From positions 160,039 through 224,038 of the forward strand of contig JANQPI010000020.1 of assembly GCA_028289585.1 (NCBI GenBank): a DNA stretch of 64,000 bases, given 5' to 3'. The DNA comes from Candidatus Zixiibacteriota bacterium (lineage in GTDB: Bacteria > Zixibacteria > MSB-5A5 > GN15 > FEB-12). The notes below the pieces were generated by a model that saw only the letters and a list, made by a program, of their open reading frames with translations, ran no database searches and had not been told where the DNA came from. The position numbers and the translations under genes are program-made. Shown piece after piece: positions 53,509 to 61,789 of the stretch; position 1 is the first letter of the stretch; each line of letters starts with the position of its first letter.

Positions 53509-54849
53509 ATGGACCTATCAACCATCTTCAAAGCATACGACATCCGGGGCACCTATCCGGATCAGCTCAATGAGTCGATCGCTCACGATATCGGTGCGGC
53601 TCTCGCTGCCTTTCTGAAAGTTCCGGAGATTGCCATCGGACGCGACATGCGGTCGTCGTCCGACTCGCTCTTCGAAGCCCTTGCGTCCGGCATCCGCGAA
53701 CGAGGAGTTAACGTTGTCGATCTCGGGTTGTGCTCGACCGATGGCCTGTATTTCGCCGTTGGTAAATTCGGCTATCAGGGCGGCGTGATGATCACCGCCT
53801 CGCACAATCCGAAAGAGTACAATGGCTTCAAGATCTGCAAAGCCGAAGCGGTTCCGCTGTCCGGCAGCGACGGTCTCGGGCAGATTCGCGAGATGATCGA
53901 GTCCGGGTCAATACCCGGACCGACTGCTGACAAGGGTGTGGTTCATCGGCGCAACATTGCCGAAGAGTACGCGGCCCATTGTTTGTCGTTTATTGACATC
54001 AGCAAACTGAAGCCATTTCGGATCGGTATTGATGCTGGTAACGGCATGGCCGGACTGACACTCCCGCCGGTCCTTGACCAGTTGCCGATTGAGGTAACGC
54101 CGTTGTTTTTCGAATTGGACGGTACGTTCCCCAATCACCCTGCGTCACCGATTGAGCCGGAGAATCTGGTCGACTTGCAGAAAGCGATCGCCGATCACAA
54201 TCTCGACTTCGGCGTGGCGTTCGATGGCGATGCTGACCGGATGTTCCTGGTGGATCGAAACGGCACGCCGCTGGGCGGCGACATGACGACTGCCCTGGTG
54301 AGCAAGTCGCTCCTCAGCAAACATCCCGGCGAAACGATTCTGTACAACCTGATCTGCTCACATGCGGTACCCGAACTGATTACGCGCCTCGGTGGCACGC
54401 CGGTTCGTACCCGCGTAGGCCACGCACTGATCAAACCCCTGATGAAAGAGCATCACGCAATCTTCGGCGGTGAACACTCCGGTCACTTCTACTTCCGCGA
54501 CTTCTGGTTCGCGGACTCCGGTATGCTGGCATTCCTGGTCTGTCTTGAATTACTCTCGATTGAAAATCGCCAGCTCCACGATATGATTGCCGAACTCGAC
54601 CCGTATACGCGTTCGGGTGAGATCAACAGCCGCGTCGACTCGATTACTGAGCGCATTGCGGCAGTGAAGACACATTTTGCCGATGGCTCGATCGATGAAC
54701 TCGATGGCCTCACGATTGATTACGACAACTGGTGGTTCAATCTGCGACCGTCGAATACCGAGCCGCTGCTGCGTTTGAACGTCGAAGCGGATTCGGAGTC
54801 TCTGCTCGCTGCCAAAACCGAGGAGTTACTCGCGATCATCCGTTCGTGA
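53509..54849 (+). CDS. manB: Phosphomannomutase/phosphoglucomutase
   Basis: 446 residues, alpha-D-phosphohexomutase superfamily. The phosphoserine loop TASHNPKEYNGFK, metal loop FDGDADRMF, sugar-binding GEHSGHFYFRD and phosphate-binding RPSNTEPLLRLN are all present in the right order, preceded by FKAYDIRG at the N-terminus. It interconverts hexose-6-phosphate and hexose-1-phosphate, supplying mannose-1-P or glucose-1-P for sugar nucleotides such as the CDP-sugar pathway at 24295-31384. Length normal; full active site. Confidence 0.94.
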   Translation: MDLSTIFKAYDIRGTYPDQLNESIAHDIGAALAAFLKVPEIAIGRDMRSSSDSLFEALASGIRERGVNVVDLGLCSTDGLYFAVGKFGYQGGVMITASHNPKEYNGFKICKAEAVPLSGSDGLGQIREMIESGSIPGPTADKGVVHRRNIAEEYAAHCLSFIDISKLKPFRIGIDAGNGMAGLTLPPVLDQLPIEVTPLFFELDGTFPNHPASPIEPENLVDLQKAIADHNLDFGVAFDGDADRMFLVDRNGTPLGGDMTTALVSKSLLSKHPGETILYNLICSHAVPELITRLGGTPVRTRVGHALIKPLMKEHHAIFGGEHSGHFYFRDFWFADSGMLAFLVCLELLSIENRQLHDMIAELDPYTRSGEINSRVDSITERIAAVKTHFADGSIDELDGLTIDYDNWWFNLRPSNTEPLLRLNVEADSESLLAAKTEELLAIIRS

Positions 54850-54885
54850 GACGAACCGCCATACTATCAACGCTGGGGGGCTGCG

Positions 54886-55704
54886 ATGGTACAGACATCA
54901 TCATCACCGCGAGCGCGGATACTGGTCGTTGACGACGATCCGCAGCTGCTTGACCTCCTCGTCGATACCCTAACGACAATCGGTTATCACGCAACGCCCG
55001 CTCCCGGTGGACCCGAGGCGCTCGATTGTCTCAATGAAGCGTCGTTTGACCTGGTTATTACCGATGTCAAAATGCCGGATATTGACGGCTTGCAGTTGCT
55101 ACGAAAAATCCGCCGCCACCATCATGACCTCCCCGTTCTTGTCATCACCGGAGTTGCTTCACCCGAGCTCGTGGGGCAGGCCAGTCCTGATGGTTTTCTG
55201 TCCAAACCGTTTCGCATCACCCAGATCGAAGAGATGATCGAGCAGACGCTGGCCCGAGGCGACAGCCACGTCGGTCTTTCTCAGCAGCCGCGCCTCCTTC
55301 TGGTTGGCTTCGGCGATGTCCTCAATCCTCATCTTCAGGCAGCCTGTCAGCAGGCCGACATTGCTCACTTCCACGCCCCATCGAAACAGCGAGCCGAACC
55401 GGAACTCGAAACCGGACGATTTCAGGCCGTGGTGTTTGACGCCGAATCGCTGAACGGTGATCTCGAAACGCTGTGTGAGATGGCGCGACGCTATCAACCG
55501 GACGCGACGGTCTGGTTGTATCCGGGTACTCGCGCTAATGATCCGATTTCATTGAGCCAGTCGTGTTTCGACGGTTTGATCAAGCAGCCGGTCGACGCTC
55601 AGGAATTGCGCCGACTCGTTGGTACTCCGGTCATTGCGATGGCAACCGAACCACGTCGCCCGGATAGCGCTTCCGGGCGACCGGACGCGCCTCCGACCGC
55701 CTAG
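54886..55704 (+). CDS. Response regulator with a second, degenerate receiver-like domain
   Basis: 272 residues. The first receiver (residues 7-125) has VVDDDP, the phospho-acceptor Asp in VITDVKMPDIDG, and the Lys in LSKPFR. The second half (residues 135-250) repeats the alpha/beta pattern (LLLVGFGDVL, AVVFDAESLNGD, DGLIKQPVDAQELRRLV). Its N-terminal acidic pair is lost and the Asp environment altered, so it looks like a pseudo-receiver. No DNA-binding or enzymatic output domain. The stop codon overlaps that of the convergent kinase gene. It may act in protein-protein signalling, possibly with that kinase. Confidence 0.82.
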   Translation: MVQTSSSPRARILVVDDDPQLLDLLVDTLTTIGYHATPAPGGPEALDCLNEASFDLVITDVKMPDIDGLQLLRKIRRHHHDLPVLVITGVASPELVGQASPDGFLSKPFRITQIEEMIEQTLARGDSHVGLSQQPRLLLVGFGDVLNPHLQAACQQADIAHFHAPSKQRAEPELETGRFQAVVFDAESLNGDLETLCEMARRYQPDATVWLYPGTRANDPISLSQSCFDGLIKQPVDAQELRRLVGTPVIAMATEPRRPDSASGRPDAPPTA

Positions 55705-58691
55705 CCGGCCGATTCCAGGCGCGCCAGACGACGGCGTGCATCCGCCACCTCAGCAACCTGGTCCGGATCGGCCAGGTCCATTCGATCGACAAAATCCCGG
55801 TAGAACGACACGGCCTCAGTTTCGCGGCCGTTCGCCTCAAGTGCGAGGCCCATATAGTACGAGATGTCGGACCACCAGGTCGCCAGCGATGAAGCGGATC
55901 GCCGGCTATACGCCTGCTGGAACATCTCGATCGCCTCATCATACGCCTTCGCATCGAGCGCAATGCGTCCATGGGCGTAGCGGCTGTGAAATCCCTGCAA
56001 CGCCCGCTGCGTGTTCTGCTTTCGCATCAGAACAAGCGCTGAATCGTAGTTGCCGCGGGCGGCCTCGGTAAATGCGTCGATGATGTAATATCCGTTGCGC
56101 GTTGTGTCCCACAGCGCTGCATATATCCGGGGAGTCCACTCGCGACTAAACTGAACCAGCTCATCGATCTTACCATCCTGGTACATCAGGTACGACGAGG
56201 CATAAACAGCTGGCGTGAAGTCCATGATGTTCGTGTCGTTGGCATGGATCAGGAGCGAATCCTGGAATATCGTCAGACCATCGCCACCAAGTCTGTCGAC
56301 CGCCATCGCGGTCAGCCCGTATTTCTCCAGGAGCCCCCGTATGTGACCGTCGACACGGTCACCGCCGATACCATCACGAATCGCAGATAAAGCGCCTCGA
56401 AAATCCCCCCGGGCGAGCAGAATGTTACCGGGCATCTCTCTCGCCTGGGATCGCCACCATATGTTAGGTGACTCGAGCATACGCTGCGTGACGAGCCACG
56501 CGGAGTCCCATTGCTCGAGTTCGTACAGCGTTTCACCAGCCTTCTTGATGGACAGCCAGAAATCCGGTTTGACCTCGACAGCTTTCAAGTACCAGCTGAC
56601 TGCCGAGCGAAGATCACCCTTCTCGTTATAGATGTCGCCTCGCGAGTCATACGGATTCGGCTCGTTTGGAGCCAGCTGTTGATACCGCTCTATCGCGAGA
56701 AACGCAGAATCGAATTTGCCTTGCCACAAATAGGTATAGGCGAGCTGGTTCCAAAGCGTGCCTTCCGTCGAATCGAGGGCAATGGCCTGATTCATAACGC
56801 GAGCGGCTTCTTCATGTTTATCTCGCTCCTGATAGATCGACGACAGCTGGATGTAAATTGCCTTGTCGTCGGGGTAGTCATCGACGAGCTCCTGAAGACG
56901 CGCGATAGCGTTCTCCCAGCGATCTTCGCGGAACGCTGCCTCAGCTTCGATTAGGCCCCGATCTACCGGGGATGCAGTTTCACGATAGCGCATCGCTCTC
57001 GCGACAAGTGAGTCACTCTGCTCACCGCCAAACTGGCCGGCCATCTGATACAAGGCCGCCGCAAACGTAGAGTCGATTGTTAGGGCGCGAAGAAACGCGG
57101 CCGATGCCTCCTCCATGAAGAACTTCTGCTTGTACTCCAGACCCTCCAGGTACGCACGATAGGCATCGACCGATTCGGTACCGACCGGGTTGATCTTATC
57201 GATCGCTGCCAGAGCACCTGTCGGTAGATTGAGTTTGTTGACGAAGTCCTCGGTGAAGCGGTCGATGACGGCGAAAATATCCTCTTCTCCGTCGCCGGTA
57301 ATGCGCGTCGATGTCACAATCTCCCCGGATGAGACATCGACGACCTGGCCGGTCATCGTGAGCGGTTCCGCTCTGATGATCGTTCCTGTCAACATTCTTC
57401 CCGCCTCTACTTTGTCCGCAATCTGCGTCGCCATCTCTCGATCTATGCGTCGTGATCCCTCACGCCCCAGCTGCTTCATAACATCGTAGAGCCGTTGACT
57501 TGAGACGACCTGAAGCTGCTCAATCTGCGATAACTCGGTAATCATAACCGTTGTCACGATCTCCCCAAGACGGGTCGAATCGGAGGGGTCGGTTAGGTTA
57601 TCGAAATAGAGAACGGCCAGACGTTTGTTCGCATCACCGTTGGCTGGGGCGGCGAGCTGCTGGGGAACAACCGAGGCAAGAATCAGAATCAGGGCCGCAA
57701 CCACGGCTACCGCAGCAACTCCCAGACCGATAGCCATCCACGGCTTCCGATCGGTTTGTCCCGTCGCGGATGATGTGCTTTTTGCCGTGGGTACCGAAAT
57801 GCTCGTCGAGGTAGCGTAGCTTTCCGAGGTCAGGAATTTGCGCTCACGCTTGAGGTCGGCGACAATCCCGGCAGCCGACTGGTAGCGCGTCTCGCGATCT
57901 TTGTCGAGTGTGCGATCGATAATCGACTGGAGTCCCTCGGGGAGTTCGGGCCGATGATCGCGCAGCGGCGATGGTGGCTCATTGAGGATCGCCTGGAACG
58001 TTGCCGCAACTGATTCCCGACGAAACGGTGACGTCCCGACAAAAAGCTCGTACAGCAAGATGCCAAAAGAGAAGAGATCCGAACGCTGATCGAGATCGTG
58101 CCCTTCGACCTGCTCCGGAGACATGTAGCCGACCGTACCGAGCGTTGATCCGGTCCGGGTGATGTCTTCCTCGTGGTCAGCCGTCGCCAAACCAAAGTCG
58201 AGAATCCGAGCCCGTCCATCGTCGTCCACCATGACATTCGACGGCTTGATGTCGCGATGAATAATCCCGGCCTCATGGGCAGCTCGTAATCCTTCGGCAA
58301 CCTGAATACCCAGGTCAATCATCTCGAGCGGTGCAAGCTTTCGTGACAGGGCGTACTCCCGCCACGACTGGCCTTTCACATACTGCATGGCAAAGAACAG
58401 TCGTCCCTGCCACTCACTCACTTCGTACAGCGTAACGATGTTGGGGTGGTCGAGCCGAGCGACCGCCTGGGCCTCCCGTTCAAAGCGAGCCTGAACGCTC
58501 GAATCATCTGACTTATGCTGGGGCAAAAACTTTAAAGCAACCTGCCGGTTGAGCCGCGTATCCTCGGCGAGATAGATTTCACCCATCCCGCCCTCACCGA
58601 TCTTTTCGATGATCCGGTACTGCCGGATAAGCAGACCGGCCGTGATAATCGTAAAGGCGCGGGTCTGGTCGTCGTCGTGATGATCTGCCAT
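55701..58691 (-). CDS. Serine/threonine protein kinase with TolB-like and TPR sensor region
   Basis: 996 residues. The Hanks-type kinase domain (about 24-285) is complete: GEGGMGEIYLAED loop, VALKFLP Lys, HRDIKPSNVMV catalytic loop, ILDFGLA DFG and SPEQVEG. A transmembrane helix follows (about 320-345, MAIGLGVAAVAVVAALILIL). Outside is a TolB-N-like segment (RLAVLYFDNLTDPSDSTRLG...VVSSQRL) and then roughly 500 residues of TPR-like helices ending in LARLESAG. Such kinases are typical of bacteria with large eukaryote-like kinase families. A strong hairpin lies 29 bases upstream. Substrates unknown. Confidence 0.92.
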   Translation of the reverse strand: MADHHDDDQTRAFTIITAGLLIRQYRIIEKIGEGGMGEIYLAEDTRLNRQVALKFLPQHKSDDSSVQARFEREAQAVARLDHPNIVTLYEVSEWQGRLFFAMQYVKGQSWREYALSRKLAPLEMIDLGIQVAEGLRAAHEAGIIHRDIKPSNVMVDDDGRARILDFGLATADHEEDITRTGSTLGTVGYMSPEQVEGHDLDQRSDLFSFGILLYELFVGTSPFRRESVAATFQAILNEPPSPLRDHRPELPEGLQSIIDRTLDKDRETRYQSAAGIVADLKRERKFLTSESYATSTSISVPTAKSTSSATGQTDRKPWMAIGLGVAAVAVVAALILILASVVPQQLAAPANGDANKRLAVLYFDNLTDPSDSTRLGEIVTTVMITELSQIEQLQVVSSQRLYDVMKQLGREGSRRIDREMATQIADKVEAGRMLTGTIIRAEPLTMTGQVVDVSSGEIVTSTRITGDGEEDIFAVIDRFTEDFVNKLNLPTGALAAIDKINPVGTESVDAYRAYLEGLEYKQKFFMEEASAAFLRALTIDSTFAAALYQMAGQFGGEQSDSLVARAMRYRETASPVDRGLIEAEAAFREDRWENAIARLQELVDDYPDDKAIYIQLSSIYQERDKHEEAARVMNQAIALDSTEGTLWNQLAYTYLWQGKFDSAFLAIERYQQLAPNEPNPYDSRGDIYNEKGDLRSAVSWYLKAVEVKPDFWLSIKKAGETLYELEQWDSAWLVTQRMLESPNIWWRSQAREMPGNILLARGDFRGALSAIRDGIGGDRVDGHIRGLLEKYGLTAMAVDRLGGDGLTIFQDSLLIHANDTNIMDFTPAVYASSYLMYQDGKIDELVQFSREWTPRIYAALWDTTRNGYYIIDAFTEAARGNYDSALVLMRKQNTQRALQGFHSRYAHGRIALDAKAYDEAIEMFQQAYSRRSASSLATWWSDISYYMGLALEANGRETEAVSFYRDFVDRMDLADPDQVAEVADARRRLARLESAG

Positions 58692-58719
58692 AGGTCTTTA
58701 CCGGAATGCGGCCCAGTAA

Positions 58720-58746
58720 TCGGCCCCGTCCCATATACGGGGCCGA
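58720..58746 (-). promoter_or_regulatory. Ten-base-pair hairpin in the kinase leader
   Basis: TCGGCCCCGT (58720-58729) pairs perfectly with ACGGGGCCGA (58737-58746) around a seven-base loop. It ends 28 bases before the kinase ATG and 27 bases after the DinB-like stop. No T-run follows on the minus strand, so it could be a leader structure or a weak terminator. Confidence 0.45.
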
Positions 58747-58773
58747 CGGGGGATAGTTACTCGGCGTCGCTCG

Positions 58774-59277
58774 CTAGATTGTCGGCGGTTCCAGATTCAT
58801 TTTCGACCATTCCTCTTTGGCGGGACCGTAGACTCCCGTTACATCGAGCCCGGCCTGACGCATCAAGACGGTCATCTGGCCGCGATGGTGGGCCTGATGA
58901 TTGACCAGGAGCATCAATGTTAGACCGCGCTGCCACTGCTCTCCATACATGTCGTCGGTCGTCATCAGGTCAGCGTCTGACCAGCTCTGCTCGACTTTCA
59001 TAAGCAGCTCCTTCGACGCAATGTCATACATCTTGCCGAAATTGGCCGCTGCTGGCGGCATCGGATCATCTTCCTGAACTTTGGTGAGCCCCAGTCCAGT
59101 CCGGTTCATCATCTCGGCAATGGTGGTGACCAAGTGCCAGGCGATTCGACCAAGCGTACGGTGCTCCGTCGCGACCGGCGTGGCCAGGGTTTCATCGGTC
59201 AGCAAACGCATGAGATTCAGCGTGGCACCCGATTCATACTTCCAGTTCGTTATGAAATGTTCAACTCGTGTAAACAC
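58774..59277 (-). CDS. DinB/YfiT-like four-helix-bundle protein
   Basis: 167 residues of the DinB superfamily. The metal-ligand pattern is visible as HLVTTIAEMMNRTG in the first half and LLVNHQAHHRGQMTVLMRQAGL near the C-terminus, with the conserved His of HHRGQ. Family members include metal-dependent thiol S-transferases and proteins of unknown role. The start is GTG 59277 with AAGGAG about 7 bases upstream. The protein has no signal peptide. Confidence 0.87.
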   Translation of the reverse strand: MFTRVEHFITNWKYESGATLNLMRLLTDETLATPVATEHRTLGRIAWHLVTTIAEMMNRTGLGLTKVQEDDPMPPAAANFGKMYDIASKELLMKVEQSWSDADLMTTDDMYGEQWQRGLTLMLLVNHQAHHRGQMTVLMRQAGLDVTGVYGPAKEEWSKMNLEPPTI

Positions 59278-59352
59278 GGCTACTCCTTGGTTGTTGGATT
59301 GGATGAGACCAAAGTAGCGCGTGAAACAACTGGGAACAATCGCATCCGACGA

Positions 59353-59886
59353 TCAGGCGGAGGCGATCACCGATGGCAACGGCAGACGTCGCCCCTGAAC
59401 CGTGAGCCGATCGGTCAGACGGTGGCTGGCTGCCACGCCGCGCTCCAGGAGCGAAGCGACGAAATCGCGACGAAAAATCCCGAACCACGGCTGAGGCGTG
59501 CCGTGTGAATCGACCGGCTCATAGCCGAGATACGCCTCGCCGTTGTAGTTACGGACCAGTTCCAGGACCAGCTCCGGCGAAAAGGTGGTTAGCGTGCGGT
59601 CCCCGACAAAGATCGACTCGGCATTGGTGTGGTCCAGTGCCGAGCGGATCTGCTCCAGGCGGTCGGTCGGCTCCGCTTCGGAGACGACATGGGGATAGGC
59701 GAGCAGACGTTCCCGGGCCTGCGGACGGGTCAATACCAGCCGAACGCGATCGAACAGCCGCGCGTAGCTGCGATAGCTTTCCTCGACCGCTTCGAAATCT
59801 CCCTGGGCAACCGGGTCCGTCGGATGTTCTGAGGTGAGATAGCAGGGCATCGTACGCAGGGTTGTCGGGATCGACGGTCGAGACAT
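59353..59886 (-). CDS. MobA-like nucleotidyltransferase remnant without the N-terminal G-loop
   Basis: 177 residues. The central and C-terminal parts follow the MobA pattern: LFDRVRLVLTRPQ, DRLEQIRSALDHTNAESIFVGD, TTFSPELVLELV, then GTPQPWFGIFRRDF. The nucleotide-binding signature LAGGxSxRMGxxK that should open the protein is absent; the first 40 residues (MSRPSIPTTLRTMPCYLTSE...) are unrelated. Either the protein has lost GTP-dependent activity or it has been repurposed. Start ATG 59886 has AAAGGA upstream. No molybdenum cofactor genes are nearby. Confidence 0.6.
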   Translation of the reverse strand: MSRPSIPTTLRTMPCYLTSEHPTDPVAQGDFEAVEESYRSYARLFDRVRLVLTRPQARERLLAYPHVVSEAEPTDRLEQIRSALDHTNAESIFVGDRTLTTFSPELVLELVRNYNGEAYLGYEPVDSHGTPQPWFGIFRRDFVASLLERGVAASHRLTDRLTVQGRRLPLPSVIASA

Positions 59887-60010
59887 GGGCGGTCCTTTCG
59901 GCAGTCGTGCTGTCGCGACGGTCCTGTCGCCACAGGGTTTCCGGGGCGCCGTTGCAACATGAGATCCATGTCTGCTTGTGATTGGTTACGCTCCGGATTC
60001 CGGAGAGCAA

Positions 60011-60038
60011 ACAATACGCTAACAGACCCAACTCGCAA
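60011..60038 (-). promoter_or_regulatory. Putative promoter of the MobA-like gene
   Basis: On the minus strand TTGCGA (60038-60033) and TATTGT (60016-60011) are spaced by 16 bases, divergent from the tRNA promoter. The leader would be about 118 bases and contain a small hairpin CTCCGG/CCGGAG (59991-60005). Confidence 0.4.
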
Positions 60039-60095
60039 GCTTTAACCTGCGGAACCTCCAGATGTGCCGCTCGTTAACAGACGGCATCGGGCCGG

Positions 60096-60123
60096 TTGAC
60101 ATCCGCTCGGCGGGCCCTATTTT
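60096..60123 (+). promoter_or_regulatory. Putative promoter of the tRNA-Lys pair
   Basis: Consensus TTGACA (60096-60101) and TATTTT (60118-60123) with 16-base spacing; transcription would begin about 37 bases before the first tRNA. The GC-rich stretch after the -10 is reminiscent of stringent-control discriminators. Confidence 0.6.
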
Positions 60124-60166
60124 CCGGGTTCGGCCGGGCCAGGAAATTGGCTCGGTTGCGCTACAT

Positions 60167-60238
60167 GGGGGTGTAGCTCAGTGGTAGAGCATCTGACTTT
60201 TAATCAGGTGGTCGTAGGTTCGATCCCTACCACCCTCA
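60167..60238 (+). tRNA. tRNA-Lys (anticodon TTT)
   Basis: The cloverleaf folds fully. The acceptor stem GGGGGTG/CACCCTC has one G-T pair, the D stem is GCTC/GAGC, the anticodon loop CTTTTAA carries TTT, and the T arm is GTAGG-TTCGATC-CCTAC. The discriminator base is A. No CCA is encoded (the sequence continues TTG), so the 3' end is added after transcription. It reads AAA and AAG lysine codons. Confidence 0.97.
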
Positions 60239-60245
60239 TTGAGTT

Positions 60246-60321
60246 GCCCGATTAGCTCAGTTGGTAGAGCAGCTGACTCTTAATCAGTAGGTCCGGGGTT
60301 CGAGTCCCTGATCGGGCACCA
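60246..60321 (+). tRNA. tRNA-Lys (anticodon CTT), CCA encoded
   Basis: Cloverleaf with acceptor stem GCCCGAT/ATCGGGC, D stem GCTC/GAGC, anticodon loop CTCTTAA (CTT), T arm CGGGG/CCCTG region with TTCGAGT, discriminator A and an encoded CCA at 60319-60321. It lies 7 bases after the first tRNA-Lys, so both are cut from one transcript. It decodes AAG. Confidence 0.97.
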
Positions 60322-60340
60322 ACTTTATTGGTTCTTCCAA

Positions 60341-60952
60341 ATGCCACCACGCAAACAGACAAGACTATCGGAATCACCTCACGTTGAAGTCACCTCGCGG
60401 GCCGAGTTGCGAAGGTGGCTAAAAAAAAACCATAAGCAGACTGACGCGATTTGGTTGGTCACTTACAAGAAGAAGATACCCGACAAGTACGTCTCTTATG
60501 ACGTGATCGTGGAAGAAGCACTCTGCTTTGGGTGGGTCGACGGTGGCACCGGCCGAGTCGATGATCTGCGTACCAAACTACTTGTCGCCCCTCGCCGTCC
60601 GAAATCGACCTGGTCGCGCCTGAACAAAGAGCGCGTCGCCCGATTAATCAAAGAAGGCTTGATGACACCCGCCGGCATGGCCAAAATCGATGCCGCCAAA
60701 GCCAACGGTTCGTGGACATCGATCGACGACGTTGAAAACCTCGAAGAACCTCCTGATTTTGTCGCTGCCTTCCGCCGCAACAAGACAGCACGAAAACACT
60801 GGGAGTCGTTTGCGCCGTCGTCACGCAAAGGGATTCTCGGGTGGATCAAACAGGCAAAACGTCCTGAGACACGCGCCACGCGAATCGCCGAAACTGTCCG
60901 CCTGGCCGCGATGAATCTTCGTGTCAACTATCCTGAAGCAAAGGGCCGCTAG
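60341..60952 (+). CDS. YdeI/OmpD-associated (OmdA) family protein
   Basis: 203 residues. The N-terminal part has SRAELRRWLKKNH, DAIWLVTYKKK and VEEALCFGWVDGG, the conserved core of this family, followed by YKKPKS-like RRPKSTWSRLNKERV. The C-terminal FVAAFRRNKTARKHWESFAPSSRK is the typical OmdA module. Members have been linked to resistance to cationic peptides, but the mechanism is unknown. The gene begins 19 bases after the tRNA CCA with no terminator between and no strong ribosome site. A run of eight A (60421-60428) lies in the coding sequence. Confidence 0.88.
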   Translation: MPPRKQTRLSESPHVEVTSRAELRRWLKKNHKQTDAIWLVTYKKKIPDKYVSYDVIVEEALCFGWVDGGTGRVDDLRTKLLVAPRRPKSTWSRLNKERVARLIKEGLMTPAGMAKIDAAKANGSWTSIDDVENLEEPPDFVAAFRRNKTARKHWESFAPSSRKGILGWIKQAKRPETRATRIAETVRLAAMNLRVNYPEAKGR

Positions 60953-61021
60953 TCCCGGGAATCGTAGACCCGCAAATCGTTCCTTGCTGATTCAGCGCGG
61001 GTCCGCTATACAGTCGCCGCT

Positions 61022-61738
61022 ATGGAATGGCTCGCCCAACCGGAAACATGGATCGCGTTTCTCACCCTGACGACGCTTGAGATCGTCCTCGGCATCGACA
61101 ATATCGTCTTCATTTCAATCCTCGCGGCCAAACTCCCCGAGCACCAACAGGAAAAAGCGAGACGTCTTGGGCTGGCCCTTGCTGCTCTCACTCGCATCGG
61201 CCTACTCTTCTCCATCTCCCTGATCATGAAACTTGAGGATCCGTGGTTCACCGTTCTCGGCAGCGCGATCTCCGGACGGGATATCGTCCTCATTCTGGGC
61301 GGGGGTTTTCTGCTCGCGAAGGCGACGCTCGAAATCCACGAAAGTATCGAGGGGAACGCGCATGAGCGGGTTGCCAAGTCGGCTCGTTCATTCGGCGGCG
61401 TGATCGCTCAGATTCTGTTGATCGACATCGTCTTCTCGCTCGACTCGGTCATTACTGCCGTCGGACTCGTCGAACATATCGAGATCATGATCGCGGCGAT
61501 TCTGATCGCCGTTGCGGTCATGATGATCTTCGTCGGCCCGGTCAGCCGCTTCATCGAGCGCCGTCCAACAGTCAAAATGCTCGCTCTTGCTTTTCTCTTG
61601 CTGATCGGCGTCGCACTCATCGCCGAGGGGATCGAGTGGCATATCCCGCGCGGCTTCATTTACTTCGCGATGGCCTTCTCGGGCTTTGTCGAGTTTCTCA
61701 ATCTCAAGATCCGCGATCGCCGTACGTCTGAGGCATAA
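61022..61738 (+). CDS. TerC family integral membrane protein
   Basis: 238 residues with seven or so membrane helices. TerC hallmarks are LTTLEIVLGIDNIVFISIL in the first helices, a hydrophilic loop with LPEHQQEKARRLGLALA, and the second repeat IDIVFSLDSVITAVGL with its acidic residues. Family members are implicated in metal ion (often manganese) homeostasis or tellurite resistance; recent work points to Mn export in some. Ends just before a bidirectional terminator. Confidence 0.92.
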   Translation: MEWLAQPETWIAFLTLTTLEIVLGIDNIVFISILAAKLPEHQQEKARRLGLALAALTRIGLLFSISLIMKLEDPWFTVLGSAISGRDIVLILGGGFLLAKATLEIHESIEGNAHERVAKSARSFGGVIAQILLIDIVFSLDSVITAVGLVEHIEIMIAAILIAVAVMMIFVGPVSRFIERRPTVKMLALAFLLLIGVALIAEGIEWHIPRGFIYFAMAFSGFVEFLNLKIRDRRTSEA

Positions 61739-61740
61739 GA

Positions 61741-61765
61741 AAACCGGGCGGCGGCCGCCCGGTTT
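61741..61765. terminator. Bidirectional intrinsic terminator between terC and the lipoprotein gene
   Basis: Perfect 11-bp stem AAACCGGGCGG/CCGCCCGGTTT with a three-base loop between convergent genes. On the minus strand the stem is followed by a T-rich tail (TTTTCTT), a better terminator for the lipoprotein gene than for terC, where only TTTAT follows. Confidence 0.85.
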
Positions 61766-61789
61766 ATCGAGATTAATCGTCGATCAGTT

